Shown here piece after piece: positions 11,597 through 20,386 of a DNA stretch of 64,000 bases. The notes beneath the pieces are model-generated. The model searched no databases and was not told the origin of the DNA. It was given only the letters and a program-made list of their open reading frames with translations. A program made the position numbers and the translations under genes. The stretch comes from Acetivibrio sp. MSJd-27 (GTDB lineage Bacteria > Bacillota > Clostridia > UMGS1840 > HGM11507). The first letter of the stretch is position 1, and each line of letters starts with the position of its first letter. Location of the stretch: assembly GCF_018918095.1 (NCBI RefSeq), contig NZ_JAHLPV010000011.1:1-64000 (forward strand). The letters run 5' to 3'.

Positions 11597-11773
11597 TTGC
11601 CTGAAAAAAAGAAATTAGGTCGTCCTACAGATAATCCGAAAGGGACATCGATTCATGTTCGCCTGGATGAAGAGTGCAGAATAACTTTAGAAAAATATTG
11701 TCAGCAAAAGAATGTCACTAAAATGGAGGCAACGAGACGAGGTATCAAAAAACTGAAGGAAGATCTAAATTAA
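11597..11773 (+). CDS. Small ribbon-helix-helix-like protein
   Basis: A 58-residue basic protein from a TTG start with GAGGTG 6 bases upstream. It begins PEKKKLGRPTDNPKGT, an AT-hook-like GRP turn. It continues with the ribbon-helix-helix pattern IHVRLDEECRITLEKYCQQ and ends in MEATRRGIKKLKEDL. That is the pattern of CopG/Arc-type DNA-binding proteins or antitoxins. It has a strong promoter of its own and is followed immediately by a set of hairpins. No toxin-like partner gene is adjacent. Confidence 0.8.
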   Translation: MPEKKKLGRPTDNPKGTSIHVRLDEECRITLEKYCQQKNVTKMEATRRGIKKLKEDLN

Positions 11774-11848
11774 AAAGGAAGTCCGGCTTTCCCGACCAAA
11801 GCAAATCCGAACTTCCCCAACTCGCACCTTCTGCAAAAGCAGAGATAC
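11771..11848 (-). ncRNA. Candidate small RNA convergent with the RHH gene
   Basis: On the minus strand a promoter (TTGAAA 11878-11883, 17 bases, TATAGT 11855-11860) would start a transcript near 11848. The transcript would contain a TCTGC/GCAGA hairpin. It ends in a 10-bp stem (GGAAGTTCGG with CCGGACTTCC, one G-U pair; 11777-11816) followed by five T. Predicted length is about 75-80 nt. No reading frame is apparent. The existence of this RNA is inferred from signals only. Confidence 0.5.
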
Positions 11849-11880
11849 ATAAATACTATACCATATGTATCTTTCTCTTT
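11843..11880 (+). terminator. Probable terminator of the RHH transcript
   Basis: AGATACAT (11843-11850) pairs with ATGTATCT (11865-11872) and is followed by TTCTCTTT. It is the third of three hairpins behind the RHH gene. Confidence 0.5.
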
Positions 11881-11883
11881 CAA
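11855..11883 (-). promoter_or_regulatory. Promoter of the candidate small RNA
   Basis: TTGAAA (11878-11883), a 17-base spacer, TATAGT (11855-11860) on the minus strand; its -10 lies in the loop of the plus-strand hairpin at 11843-11872. Confidence 0.55.
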
Positions 11884-11919
11884 GCAGTTTGTGCGTAATT
11901 TGAAAGGATGAAAGAAAAA

Positions 11920-12183
11920 ATGGACATTTTAAAAAAGCTATTTTTGGGTGAAATCTCCCCTATTGAACAGCTTCGACCTCAGACTACGGAATACGATGGT
12001 TATGCACAGAAGTATTTTCAATATGAAAAACAGTTTTACAGTCGGCTGGACGAAGAATCAAAAAAACAGTTTCAAGAACTTTTCGAGCTGGAAAGCCAAA
12101 TGGAACTAGAAGAATTTTCCCTGTGCTTCTGCCGCGGTTTTAAGCTGGGGATCCAACTTATGCTGGCGGCAATGGAAACATAG
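11920..12183 (+). CDS. DUF6809 family protein
   Basis: An 87-residue, acidic, helical cytoplasmic protein. It shows the family layout: an N-terminal ILKKLFLGEISPIEQ, a middle amphipathic helix with YEKQFYSRLDEESKK, and a C-terminal CFCRGFKLGIQLMLAAM. Function is unknown. Start is ATG 11920 with AAAGGA 11 bases upstream; the ATG at 11908 overlaps the ribosome site itself. In Clostridia these genes often sit beside small RHH genes, as here. Confidence 0.75.
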   Translation: MDILKKLFLGEISPIEQLRPQTTEYDGYAQKYFQYEKQFYSRLDEESKKQFQELFELESQMELEEFSLCFCRGFKLGIQLMLAAMET

Positions 12184-12235
12184 AATTTCGCTGGAAGCAA
12201 TGATAACAAAATTAAATGTTTTCAATTAAAATAAT

Positions 12236-12279
12236 GGTTCTGAGCCAATCTTTCAAGTATAATACAACGGCTCAGAACC
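12236..12279 (+). terminator. Long perfect hairpin, probable terminator
   Basis: GGTTCTGAGCC (12236-12246) and GGCTCAGAACC (12269-12279) form an 11-bp perfect stem with a 22-base loop, followed by GTTTTCACTTT. It ends the DUF6809 unit. The rest of the 12184-12392 gap holds no gene. Confidence 0.7.
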
Positions 12280-12392
12280 GTTTTCACTTTATCCCCCAAT
12301 ATGTATAATAAATTTCCTTTCGTTTGCCAATACTATAAAAAGAAGATTTCAAAAAATATATGCCGTGAACAACGGCGGATTGGAGAATACTT

Positions 12393-12605
12393 ATGTCACA
12401 TCAGCACCTTTTTTATCAGCCTGTGGGAAAGCCGGACTATGAGGCTTTGAAGTTTCAGCTTGGTTCCATGCGGGGCATTATCTCGATGGATATCGACGGG
12501 GAAAGCAGCGGCGTTTCGGTAGACTATGATGACATTTATGTCAGCGAGACACAAATCTCCAGATGCCTGAACGAAATCGGTTACAGGAGAAAAGAAAAAT
12601 GCTAG
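12393..12605 (+). CDS. Small HMA-like (ferredoxin-fold) protein without CxxC
   Basis: Seventy residues follow the heavy-metal-associated domain pattern: beta strand, [34 protein letters not shown], then [10 protein letters not shown]. The CxxC metal site is missing; only two cysteines occur, one near the end. It therefore may not carry copper or mercury in the usual way. GGAG lies about 10 bases upstream. It precedes yyaL by 28 bases, likely in one transcript. Confidence 0.65.
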   Translation: MSHQHLFYQPVGKPDYEALKFQLGSMRGIISMDIDGESSGVSVDYDDIYVSETQISRCLNEIGYRRKEKC

Positions 12606-12633
12606 GACAATATGCCGGAAGAGAGGAACCACC

Positions 12634-14610
12634 ATGAATGCAAACAACCTGATCGCCGAAATGTCTCCCTATCTGCTCCAGCACGCCTATAATCCGGTGC
12701 ACTGGTATCCATGGGGAGATGAGGCTTTTTCCAAAGCAGAGACAGAGGATAAGCCGGTTTTTCTGTCCATCGGTTATTCCACCTGCCACTGGTGTCATGT
12801 GATGGAGGAGGAATCCTTCGAGGACAAAGAGGTGGCAGAAATCCTGAACCGCTCTTTTGTCGCTGTCAAAGTGGATCGCGAGGAACGTCCGGACATTGAC
12901 ACGGTCTATATGACGGTTTGCCAGGCCATGACCGGACAAGGCGGCTGGCCCTTGACTATCCTGATGACGCCGGAAAAGAAACCGTTCTTTGCCGGAACGT
13001 ATTTTCCCAAGCACAGTTTCCGGCAAATGCCAGGTCTTGTGGAGCTTTTGGAGCTCGTTGAAGCGCAATGGCAAAACAGCCGCGGAGAGTTGTTGGAAGC
13101 AGGCGAAAAAATCGCTGTGTTTGCCAGCCAGCTTGAGGAGCAAACCAGCGGTGCGAAAATCAATGAGAGCGTTTTAAAGGACGCGCTTCAGCAATTTAAG
13201 GATGCATTTGACCAAAAATACGGCGGCTTTTCCCCCGCTCCCAAGTTTCCCACCCCGCACCATCTTCTGTTTCTGTTACAATACAAGTCTTCCTGCGCTA
13301 TGGCGGAGAAAACGCTGGAATCCATGTACCGCGGCGGCATTTTTGACCACATTGGCTTCGGATTTTCCCGCTATTCCACCGACCGAAAATGGCTCGTACC
13401 CCACTTTGAAAAAATGCTGTATGACAACGCGCTTTTGGCCTATACCTATCTTTCCGCCGATTCCCCTTTCTTCCACAAAGTAGCAGAAAAAGTTCTTCGG
13501 TATCTGGAGCGGGAGATGCGTTCGCCGGAAGGTGGTTTTTATTCCGCACAGGATGCCGACAGCGAAGGTGAGGAGGGAAAATATTATGTGTTCACTCCCG
13601 AGGAAATCATCCGCCAATTGGGAGCGGAAAAGGGAGTGGCCTTCAACTTGCATTTTGATATCACTCAGAACGGGAATTTTGAAGGGAAAAGCATTCCTAA
13701 TCTGCTCAGCAACACCGCGTTTCAAATGGAAGATCGAGAGATAGAAAAGGCGGCCGAAATCCTGTATTCCTACCGCAGGCAAAGAACAAAGCTTCATCTG
13801 GATGACAAGATACTGACCTCGTGGAATGGAATGGCGCTGGCCGCATTTTCCAAAGCCTACCGCGTTTTAAAAGCGGAGAACGATTTAAAACTGGCGGAAA
13901 ACTGCTATTCTTTCATCGAGAACCATCTCTCTATGGAAAAGAAGCTGTTTGTCCGCTATCGCAATACGCAGACCGCAGGAAAAGGCCATTTGGACGACTA
14001 TGTATTTTATATCTGGGGATTAACCGAACTATATCAGGCAACCGGACGTCCGCTGTATCTCGCAAAGGCGGCGGACTACTGCAGTACGGTTCTAGAAGCC
14101 TTCTGTGATGAGAAGAACGGCGGATTTTTTCTCACGGAAAACAGTGCCGAAACGCTTTTATTCCGTCCCAAAGAAACCTATGACGGTGCAATCCCATCCG
14201 GAAACTCCATGGCGTTTTATGTCTTTGTCCGCCTGTATCAGCTGACCGGAAGAAAGGAATATCAGGAAGCCTCTGAACGACAGTTGGCTTTTTTAAGCGG
14301 AAAACTCACCGAATATCCTATGGCGCACAGCTTTTCCCTCTATGCGCTTCACCGGTATTTTCATCCCGGCAAACGCTTGGTTTGCGTCTTGCGCACTCCG
14401 GAGGAACGGCAAAAGCTTTTACCTTACTTCCACAAGTTTGAAAACATACTGGTTTTAGGAACGGAGGAAGATGAACTGCTCCGAAGGACTGTCCTCCCCC
14501 TGGAGCACTATTCTCTGAAAGACGGAAAAACCACCTTCTATGTATGCGGAGAAAACAGTTGTTCTCCACCCTTCCACAATATCGAAAACTTAGAGAATTC
14601 ATTGGATTAA
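12634..14610 (+). CDS. yyaL: Thioredoxin-like DUF255 protein (YyaL/SSP411 family)
   Basis: A 658-residue cytoplasmic protein. Residues 1-160 form the DUF255 thioredoxin-like domain with the redox motif [14 protein letters not shown] (CHWC) and DREERPDID. The rest is an alpha/alpha six-hairpin barrel like glycoside hydrolases, with [27 protein letters not shown] and [10 protein letters not shown]. The family is widespread from bacteria to animals. Its biochemical role is not established. AGAGG precedes the ATG. Confidence 0.9.
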   Translation: MNANNLIAEMSPYLLQHAYNPVHWYPWGDEAFSKAETEDKPVFLSIGYSTCHWCHVMEEESFEDKEVAEILNRSFVAVKVDREERPDIDTVYMTVCQAMTGQGGWPLTILMTPEKKPFFAGTYFPKHSFRQMPGLVELLELVEAQWQNSRGELLEAGEKIAVFASQLEEQTSGAKINESVLKDALQQFKDAFDQKYGGFSPAPKFPTPHHLLFLLQYKSSCAMAEKTLESMYRGGIFDHIGFGFSRYSTDRKWLVPHFEKMLYDNALLAYTYLSADSPFFHKVAEKVLRYLEREMRSPEGGFYSAQDADSEGEEGKYYVFTPEEIIRQLGAEKGVAFNLHFDITQNGNFEGKSIPNLLSNTAFQMEDREIEKAAEILYSYRRQRTKLHLDDKILTSWNGMALAAFSKAYRVLKAENDLKLAENCYSFIENHLSMEKKLFVRYRNTQTAGKGHLDDYVFYIWGLTELYQATGRPLYLAKAADYCSTVLEAFCDEKNGGFFLTENSAETLLFRPKETYDGAIPSGNSMAFYVFVRLYQLTGRKEYQEASERQLAFLSGKLTEYPMAHSFSLYALHRYFHPGKRLVCVLRTPEERQKLLPYFHKFENILVLGTEEDELLRRTVLPLEHYSLKDGKTTFYVCGENSCSPPFHNIENLENSLD

Positions 14611-14616
14611 ATATGG

Positions 14617-14657
14617 AAAAGACCGTGAAACTGCTTCTGCAGTCCGCGGTCTTTTTT
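14617..14657. terminator. Bidirectional terminator between yyaL and topB
   Basis: AAAAGACCG and CGGTCTTTTTT form the base of a hairpin, with T runs on both strands, serving convergent genes. Confidence 0.85.
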
Positions 14658-14669
14658 GGAAAACATCTT

Positions 14670-16829
14670 CTATTTTTTTTGCTCCATCGCTTTTTTCATG
14701 GCAAGCTCCAAAGCGCTCATTCCAGTATCTGCGCTTTTTTGCTTATTCAGATACTGCTGAACCTGTTTTTTGGACATGCCGGAGGAAGTCTCGCTCATTC
14801 TTTTGTGGAAGGATTCCGCCCGTTCCCGGTAGCCGCACTGGCAGCGGTAAGTCTTTTTCTCGTCCTTCCCAAACAGCTCCATGGTCTTGTGGCACTGGGG
14901 ACACCGTGCGTTGGTCTTGATGCTGACGCTTTCCCTGTATCCGCACTCCCTGTCCTGACAAACCAGCATTTTGCCCCGCTTTCCGTTGACGCTCAGCATA
15001 AATTTACCGCACTGGGGACACACGTTTCCGGTCAGATTGTCATGAGTGTATTTTTCCTCGCTGGCGGCAACTGTCTGCACCAGCTTTTTCGCATATTTTT
15101 CAATTTCGCCGATGAAGGCGTCCTTGTTGTATTTGCCCTTGCTGATGGCTTCCAGCTGCTGCTCCCATTTTGCGGTGAGGAGCGGTTCCCGCAGATCCTG
15201 CGGAGCCAGCTTCACCAGCTGGATTCCCTTGGAGGTCGGCACGATGCTCTGCCCCTGCTTCTCCACATAGAAGGAGGAAAACAGCTTTTCAATGATATCC
15301 GCACGGGTTGCAGGCGTGCCCAAGCCGCCGCCGATGTACTCCTTCATACTCTTGTCGCTGATAAACGCGGAGGGATTTTCCATAGCGGAGAGCAGCGTCG
15401 CCTCGGTATACCTTGCAGGCGGCTTTGTCTTGCCGGATTTGACCTGAACGTTTTTGCAGGAGAAACTGTCCCCCCGTTTCAGAGCGGGCAAATCCTGTTC
15501 CTCCAGCTCCTCCTCGTCCGCAAAGTCATAGACCTTTTTCCAGCCCTTATCCACCGTTTCCCGGCCGACCGCGCTGAATTTCTCGCCGCCGGCTTCCAGC
15601 TCCGCCTTCTGCTGTTTAAACACATAACTCCCGTAGAAGCAGGTGAGAAAACGGCGTACCACCAGCAGATAAATCCTCCGCTCGTCATTGGTCAAATCGG
15701 ACAGATTCACTGGCTGCTCGGTGGGAATGATGGCGTGATGGTCGGATACCTTTGCATTGTTGACACAGCTTTTGGCGATGGAACGCTTCCCGCCGATGAT
15801 ATCCCGCACCACGGGTGCAAACTCTCCCACCATCACCGCTTTCAGCCGTTCCGGAAGGGTGGGGACAATATCGTCGGTGAGATAGCGGGAATCGGTGCGG
15901 GGATAGGTCAAAGCCTTATGCCTTTCATACAGGCTCTGCATAAAGTTCAGGGTCTGTTTCGGGGAATAGCCGTACAGCTTGTTTCCATCCCGCTGCAATT
16001 CCGTCAGATCATAGAGAAGCGGAGGCGGCGTTCGTTTTTCGGTTGTCTTTAAATCCGTGATGCGGAAAGTTTGATTTTTCACTTTCTCCGCCACGGCGTC
16101 AGCTTTGTCCCGATCGAACGTGGAGTTCTGTCCTTTGGCGTCGTGCCAGTTCACATGAAAATTGCCCAGATTTGCCTGCACGGTGTAGTAATCCTTGGGG
16201 ACAAAACGCCGGATATCTTCCTCCCGCGCCACAATCATAGACAGCGTGGGAGTCTGTACTCTTCCCGCGGAGAGCTGAGCGTTGTATTTGCAGGTCAGGG
16301 CGCGGGTTACGTTGAGCCCCACCAGCCAATCCGCTTCCGCTCTGCCCTGCGCAGACAGATACAGGTTCTGATATTCTCTTCCGTCCCGCAGATTGGAAAA
16401 GCCCTGCTTGATTGCCTTGTCGGTCTGCGAGGAGATCCACAGCCGTTTGATCGGCTTGCGGAAGCCCGCCTTTGCGAGAATCCAGCGTGCCACCAGTTCC
16501 CCTTCCCTTCCGGCGTCGGTTGCGATGATTAGGGAATCCACCTCCTTGCTGTGCAGCAGGTTTTTGACCACGCTATACTGCTTTGCCGTCTGGGGAATCA
16601 CACAGAGCTCCATCTTTTTGGGCAGCATAGGAAGGGTTTCCATGCTCCAGGTTTTATACTGCTTGCCATATGCCTCCGGATCCGCCAGCGTCACCAAATG
16701 CCCCAGCGCCCATGTCACAATGTAACGGTCGCCGGAAAAGAATCCGCTGCCGTTCTTCCGGCATCCAAGCACTCTTGCCAGTTCCTTTCCCACCGACGGT
16801 TTTTCCGCCAGCACCAATGTCTTTGCCAT
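14670..16829 (-). CDS. topB: DNA topoisomerase III
   Basis: A 719-residue type IA topoisomerase. The Toprim domain starts LVLAEKPSVGKELARVLG and carries ATDAGREGELVARWIL. The catalytic tyrosine lies in ALTYPRTDSRYL. The C-terminus holds two zinc-ribbon-like blocks (CPQCGKF...CQDRECGY and CPQCHKTM...CQCGYRE). It decatenates DNA during replication and repair. Start is set at ATG 16829, after which the family sequence MAKTLVLAEKPS begins. The frame extends upstream into the radical-SAM gene without a site. It is downstream of two radical-SAM genes on the same strand, 41 bases away. Confidence 0.93.
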   Translation of the reverse strand: MAKTLVLAEKPSVGKELARVLGCRKNGSGFFSGDRYIVTWALGHLVTLADPEAYGKQYKTWSMETLPMLPKKMELCVIPQTAKQYSVVKNLLHSKEVDSLIIATDAGREGELVARWILAKAGFRKPIKRLWISSQTDKAIKQGFSNLRDGREYQNLYLSAQGRAEADWLVGLNVTRALTCKYNAQLSAGRVQTPTLSMIVAREEDIRRFVPKDYYTVQANLGNFHVNWHDAKGQNSTFDRDKADAVAEKVKNQTFRITDLKTTEKRTPPPLLYDLTELQRDGNKLYGYSPKQTLNFMQSLYERHKALTYPRTDSRYLTDDIVPTLPERLKAVMVGEFAPVVRDIIGGKRSIAKSCVNNAKVSDHHAIIPTEQPVNLSDLTNDERRIYLLVVRRFLTCFYGSYVFKQQKAELEAGGEKFSAVGRETVDKGWKKVYDFADEEELEEQDLPALKRGDSFSCKNVQVKSGKTKPPARYTEATLLSAMENPSAFISDKSMKEYIGGGLGTPATRADIIEKLFSSFYVEKQGQSIVPTSKGIQLVKLAPQDLREPLLTAKWEQQLEAISKGKYNKDAFIGEIEKYAKKLVQTVAASEEKYTHDNLTGNVCPQCGKFMLSVNGKRGKMLVCQDRECGYRESVSIKTNARCPQCHKTMELFGKDEKKTYRCQCGYRERAESFHKRMSETSSGMSKKQVQQYLNKQKSADTGMSALELAMKKAMEQKK

Positions 16830-16870
16830 TTTCTCGATTTCCTTTCTATTCTTCAGATTACCGCTGCACC

Positions 16871-18127
16871 TCAGAATCGAATTTTTTCCGGAAACGCCTT
16901 TTTCCGCAAAAGATTCCACATCTGATCGATATAAGACAGGGTATAATAATTTTCATAATAATGATAATAAAACGCGCCTTTTGACGTCATCTCATAGATT
17001 CCTCCGTGATGGGTAATATACTTCAGCCGTTTCGCCAGCCACAGTTCCAATCCGTATTTTTTTCTCAGCGGCACACCGAAGAATCCTTCAAAATCTGCTT
17101 CGGATACCCTTGTGGTATAGGCTGTCCAAAATAGATAATACACCATCCTCTGCCGTTCGGTAAAGCGCAGAGTCAATGCGGTTGGAAGATGATGCACGGC
17201 GATTCTGCGGATGTACTCCTCCACCGAAAAGGTATTGATTTTAAACTGTTTTTCCAAAAGAGTGGTGGCGGAACAGCCAAATCCTAAAAAGTTTTCCCGC
17301 GTCATAGAGGAATATTTTTTGCCGCCATGCTTAGAGAAAGTCCAGATAGATTCCCGATAACATCCTTTCTCTCTGCAATAGGAGGTGATATCTTCCAAAA
17401 GCTTTCTCTTTTCCCGATTATCCATAAGCGGAATCTGATGCTCCGCAAAGGAAAAATCAATAAACGGGTAAATTGCAATATGATCGGCACCGCCTTCAAA
17501 GGCAGTGTCAATATCCTGCTTCAACAGAGCAAAGGTTTCCCCGGGCAAAGCAAAAATAAAATCCATGGATACCGTCTCAAAAGCAACCTTGCGGATTGCC
17601 TGAAACATCGTTTCATAATCGGAGGAAGTCCGTCCCAGCACCTTCAAAAAAGTCTCCTGAAAGGATTGAATGCCAATGCTAATCTTTGTAACTCCCGCCT
17701 GTTTCAATTTCTGAAGAAGAGGAACTGTCACTTCATCCGGATGAAGTTCGATTCCAATCCCCTCTGTGATCTCAAAATAGATTTTCACCACACCGATTAT
17801 TTCGGCAAGACGGTCGACAGCCAAAGCGGGAGAACCGCCGCCGATATACAGGCTAGTCACTGTTTTTTTACGATTTCCCTGTTGTTTTCCGACCAGATGA
17901 ATTTCCTCTGTCAGTGCGTCTATGTATCTCTGTGCAAGCTGTTTTTCATATCTTACTTTACAGTAAGGACAAAAGGAACAAATCTCTCTGCAAAAAGGGA
18001 TGTGTATGTAAAGTCCAAGCTGTTGTGTATCGGTATATGGAAGATTTTGATCATATTCTTTTGTAAAGCAAAAAGGTTTTGCTGATCTTGTCAGCCACAT
18101 TCTTGCGGCGGTTGTAAGAAAGCTCAT
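16871..18127 (-). CDS. HemW-like radical SAM protein
   Basis: A 418-residue protein related to HemW/oxygen-independent coproporphyrinogen oxidase. It has YIHIPFCREICSFCPYCK, where CxxxCxxC binds the 4Fe-4S cluster and one more cysteine follows. Then come LYIGGGSPAL, GIELHPDEV and GIQSFQETFLKVLGR, typical of the HemW group. A C-terminal winged region follows (YYLFWTAYTTRVS). The known HemW inserts heme; whether this paralogue binds heme or acts on another substrate is unclear. It lies 19 bases behind the second radical-SAM gene. AGGAGAAAAGG-type site precedes ATG. Confidence 0.85.
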   Translation of the reverse strand: MSFLTTAARMWLTRSAKPFCFTKEYDQNLPYTDTQQLGLYIHIPFCREICSFCPYCKVRYEKQLAQRYIDALTEEIHLVGKQQGNRKKTVTSLYIGGGSPALAVDRLAEIIGVVKIYFEITEGIGIELHPDEVTVPLLQKLKQAGVTKISIGIQSFQETFLKVLGRTSSDYETMFQAIRKVAFETVSMDFIFALPGETFALLKQDIDTAFEGGADHIAIYPFIDFSFAEHQIPLMDNREKRKLLEDITSYCREKGCYRESIWTFSKHGGKKYSSMTRENFLGFGCSATTLLEKQFKINTFSVEEYIRRIAVHHLPTALTLRFTERQRMVYYLFWTAYTTRVSEADFEGFFGVPLRKKYGLELWLAKRLKYITHHGGIYEMTSKGAFYYHYYENYYTLSYIDQMWNLLRKKAFPEKIRF

Positions 18128-18146
18128 ATCCTTTTCTCCGTAATCT

Positions 18147-19049
18147 TCAGATATATTTTAAATAAGTCGTCAGCATCTCAGACATAACACGCAGCTTTCC
18201 CTGAAATAGCAGAGCATACTCGGCCGCAAAGAAATAACCGCACCGGTCACACAAACCGGGTATGTCAATACATCTTCCGCAAACCGACAGTCTACCGTTC
18301 TCCATAACAACACATTGGGCGCAGGGGGTCGGAAACGAGTTATGGATCAGATAAGAAAAAGCGCTCTCTAGATTAAATACCGGATACCCCTGCCGTTTCA
18401 GTTTTCCGATGACACGGCAACATTGCTCTTTTTCCGCTTCGTTCAGATACAAGGTCTCCGTCCCCGGATACGGAGTATGAAAATTAAAAGAGACTGCCCG
18501 CACCTTCTCCTTTTCTTTTGCAATCTGACATACCCTTTCAACGGTATCTTTGTTTATTTGATTGATCGCCATATAGAGGCAGATATTATTGCCGGGTGAT
18601 CGATCAATGTTCTCCATAATGGTGTCAAAGGTATCTCCGCGGATTTGATTGTGCCGTTGCCTATCGCCGTCAAGGCTTAAAAGAATCAGATCTGCCTTTG
18701 GCAATTCGAGGGGGAAAGTTCCATTGGTTACCGTATTTACAATCAGGAAACCCATCTGCTTCGCCTCTTTGACCAAATCCCGAAGCGTTTTCCCGCCGTC
18801 CTCCCACAGGAAGGTTTCGCCGCCGCAGAAAAAGAGTATCCGGATTCCCATCTGGTACAGTGTTTTCATCTCTCTTCGAATCTGCTCATACGGATAAATA
18901 ACCGCTGTGATATTGTTGACGGCACAGTGCTTACAGGACAGATTGCATTTATCCGTCAGTATGATGGTTCCCAAAATGGGATCTTTTTTGTGAAACAAAA
19001 TGGTTTTCAAACCAAATGCAGAAAAATAGAACAGAGAAGATCGTTTCAT
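18147..19049 (-). CDS. Radical SAM protein with C-terminal cysteine cluster (SPASM-like)
   Basis: A 300-residue protein. CNLSCKHC (about residues 35-42) is the CxxxCxxC cluster site, FFCGGETFL is the GGE motif, and LLSLDGDRQRHNQIRG and NFHTPYPG are further barrel strands. The C-terminus has closely spaced cysteines (CAQC, CGRC, CDRCG) that suit one or two auxiliary Fe-S clusters as in SPASM enzymes. Substrate unknown; no small peptide substrate gene was seen nearby. AAGGAG precedes the ATG. Its 5' third lies inside the duplicated segment, but this copy is complete. Confidence 0.85.
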   Translation of the reverse strand: MKRSSLFYFSAFGLKTILFHKKDPILGTIILTDKCNLSCKHCAVNNITAVIYPYEQIRREMKTLYQMGIRILFFCGGETFLWEDGGKTLRDLVKEAKQMGFLIVNTVTNGTFPLELPKADLILLSLDGDRQRHNQIRGDTFDTIMENIDRSPGNNICLYMAINQINKDTVERVCQIAKEKEKVRAVSFNFHTPYPGTETLYLNEAEKEQCCRVIGKLKRQGYPVFNLESAFSYLIHNSFPTPCAQCVVMENGRLSVCGRCIDIPGLCDRCGYFFAAEYALLFQGKLRVMSEMLTTYLKYI

Positions 19050-19555
19050 TTTTTCTCCTTTTTGCGAAATTGCTCCATATAAAATGTTTTCAAATATTGC
19101 TTTACAATTTCATCGCCAGTCTTCTATTTCAGGACAGAAACTCCATCCCCTCGCTTTTACACACGCTAATATGACATCACATTTCAATTTTTATCTTATT
19201 CCTTTACAACGTTTTCACATTCTTCTGCCCCAGCAGGCTCTCCAGAATGCCGACAAGGGTATCATCCCTTCTCACCCAGAGGGATTTCTCCGCCATGGTC
19301 TTCTGGTTCTTCTCCGCAAAATAGACATAGACAGGAATATTGCCGTGATATGCTTTCAGCGTCTCCTTCACCTGCGGAAGTGCCGCCTGGTTCTCTCCGG
19401 TGATTTTCAAATACAGACGGTTAAAGCCCTCCTGGTATTCATAGATGGAATCCAGATAGATACAAGCGTCCTCATCCTCCCGCTTGGAAACGCCGCCGTC
19501 CACTTCGACTACCAGACCATCCCGCAGCTGATGGGAGAACTGTTCAAATTTCTGT
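18725..19555. repeat. Tandem duplication, copy 1 (831 bp)
   Basis: This 831-base unit recurs directly behind itself, with no difference seen by eye. It contains the 5' 325 bases of the radical-SAM gene, the 154-base space to dnaE, and the last 352 bases of dnaE. Flanks diverge at once outside the unit. The junction shares a single base, so no long homology was needed. Confidence 0.95.
19204..19555 (-). pseudogene. Duplicated 3' end of dnaE
   Basis: The last 117 codons of DnaE repeat here (from KFEQFSHQLRDGL to the stop), broken at 19555. The frame continues upstream into antisense radical-SAM sequence up to 19638, giving a 144-codon chimera with no ribosome site. Produced by the 831-bp tandem duplication. 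Confidence 0.9.
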
Positions 19556-19880
19556 TGGTTACCGTATTTACAATCAGGAAACCCATCTGCTTCGCCTCTT
19601 TGACCAAATCCCGAAGCGTTTTCCCGCCGTCCTCCCACAGGAAGGTTTCGCCGCCGCAGAAAAAGAGTATCCGGATTCCCATCTGGTACAGTGTTTTCAT
19701 CTCTCTTCGAATCTGCTCATACGGATAAATAACCGCTGTGATATTGTTGACGGCACAGTGCTTACAGGACAGATTGCATTTATCCGTCAGTATGATGGTT
19801 CCCAAAATGGGATCTTTTTTGTGAAACAAAATGGTTTTCAAACCAAATGCAGAAAAATAGAACAGAGAAGATCGTTTCAT
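19556..19880 (-). pseudogene. Duplicated 5' end of the radical SAM gene
   Basis: The first 108 codons of the radical-SAM gene, with its ribosome site and the CNLSCKHC cluster motif, repeat here. After the junction the frame runs 15 codons into foreign sequence and stops at 19509. The fragment lacks most of the barrel and should be inactive, although its transcription and translation signals are intact. Confidence 0.9.
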
Positions 19881-20386
19881 TTTTTCTCCTTTTTGCGAAA
19901 TTGCTCCATATAAAATGTTTTCAAATATTGCTTTACAATTTCATCGCCAGTCTTCTATTTCAGGACAGAAACTCCATCCCCTCGCTTTTACACACGCTAA
20001 TATGACATCACATTTCAATTTTTATCTTATTCCTTTACAACGTTTTCACATTCTTCTGCCCCAGCAGGCTCTCCAGAATGCCGACAAGGGTATCATCCCT
20101 TCTCACCCAGAGGGATTTCTCCGCCATGGTCTTCTGGTTCTTCTCCGCAAAATAGACATAGACAGGAATATTGCCGTGATATGCTTTCAGCGTCTCCTTC
20201 ACCTGCGGAAGTGCCGCCTGGTTCTCTCCGGTGATTTTCAAATACAGACGGTTAAAGCCCTCCTGGTATTCATAGATGGAATCCAGATAGATACAAGCGT
20301 CCTCATCCTCCCGCTTGGAAACGCCGCCGTCCACTTCGACTACCAGACCATCCCGCAGCTGATGGGAGAACTGTTCAAATTTCTGT
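19556..20386. repeat. Tandem duplication, copy 2 (831 bp)
   Basis: Second copy of the unit at 18725-19555. The dnaE end in this copy joins the complete dnaE gene, while the radical-SAM 5' end in it is orphaned. Confidence 0.95.

Noticed and set aside
12184-12392. A mobile element between DUF6809 and the HMA-like gene
   Set aside because: The 11-bp hairpin is followed by a T-rich stretch and is explained as a terminator; no target-site repeats were seen.
14544-16052. A 502-codon open frame on the plus strand opposite topB
   Set aside because: It is the antisense of a clear topoisomerase gene, with no ribosome site and low-complexity composition.
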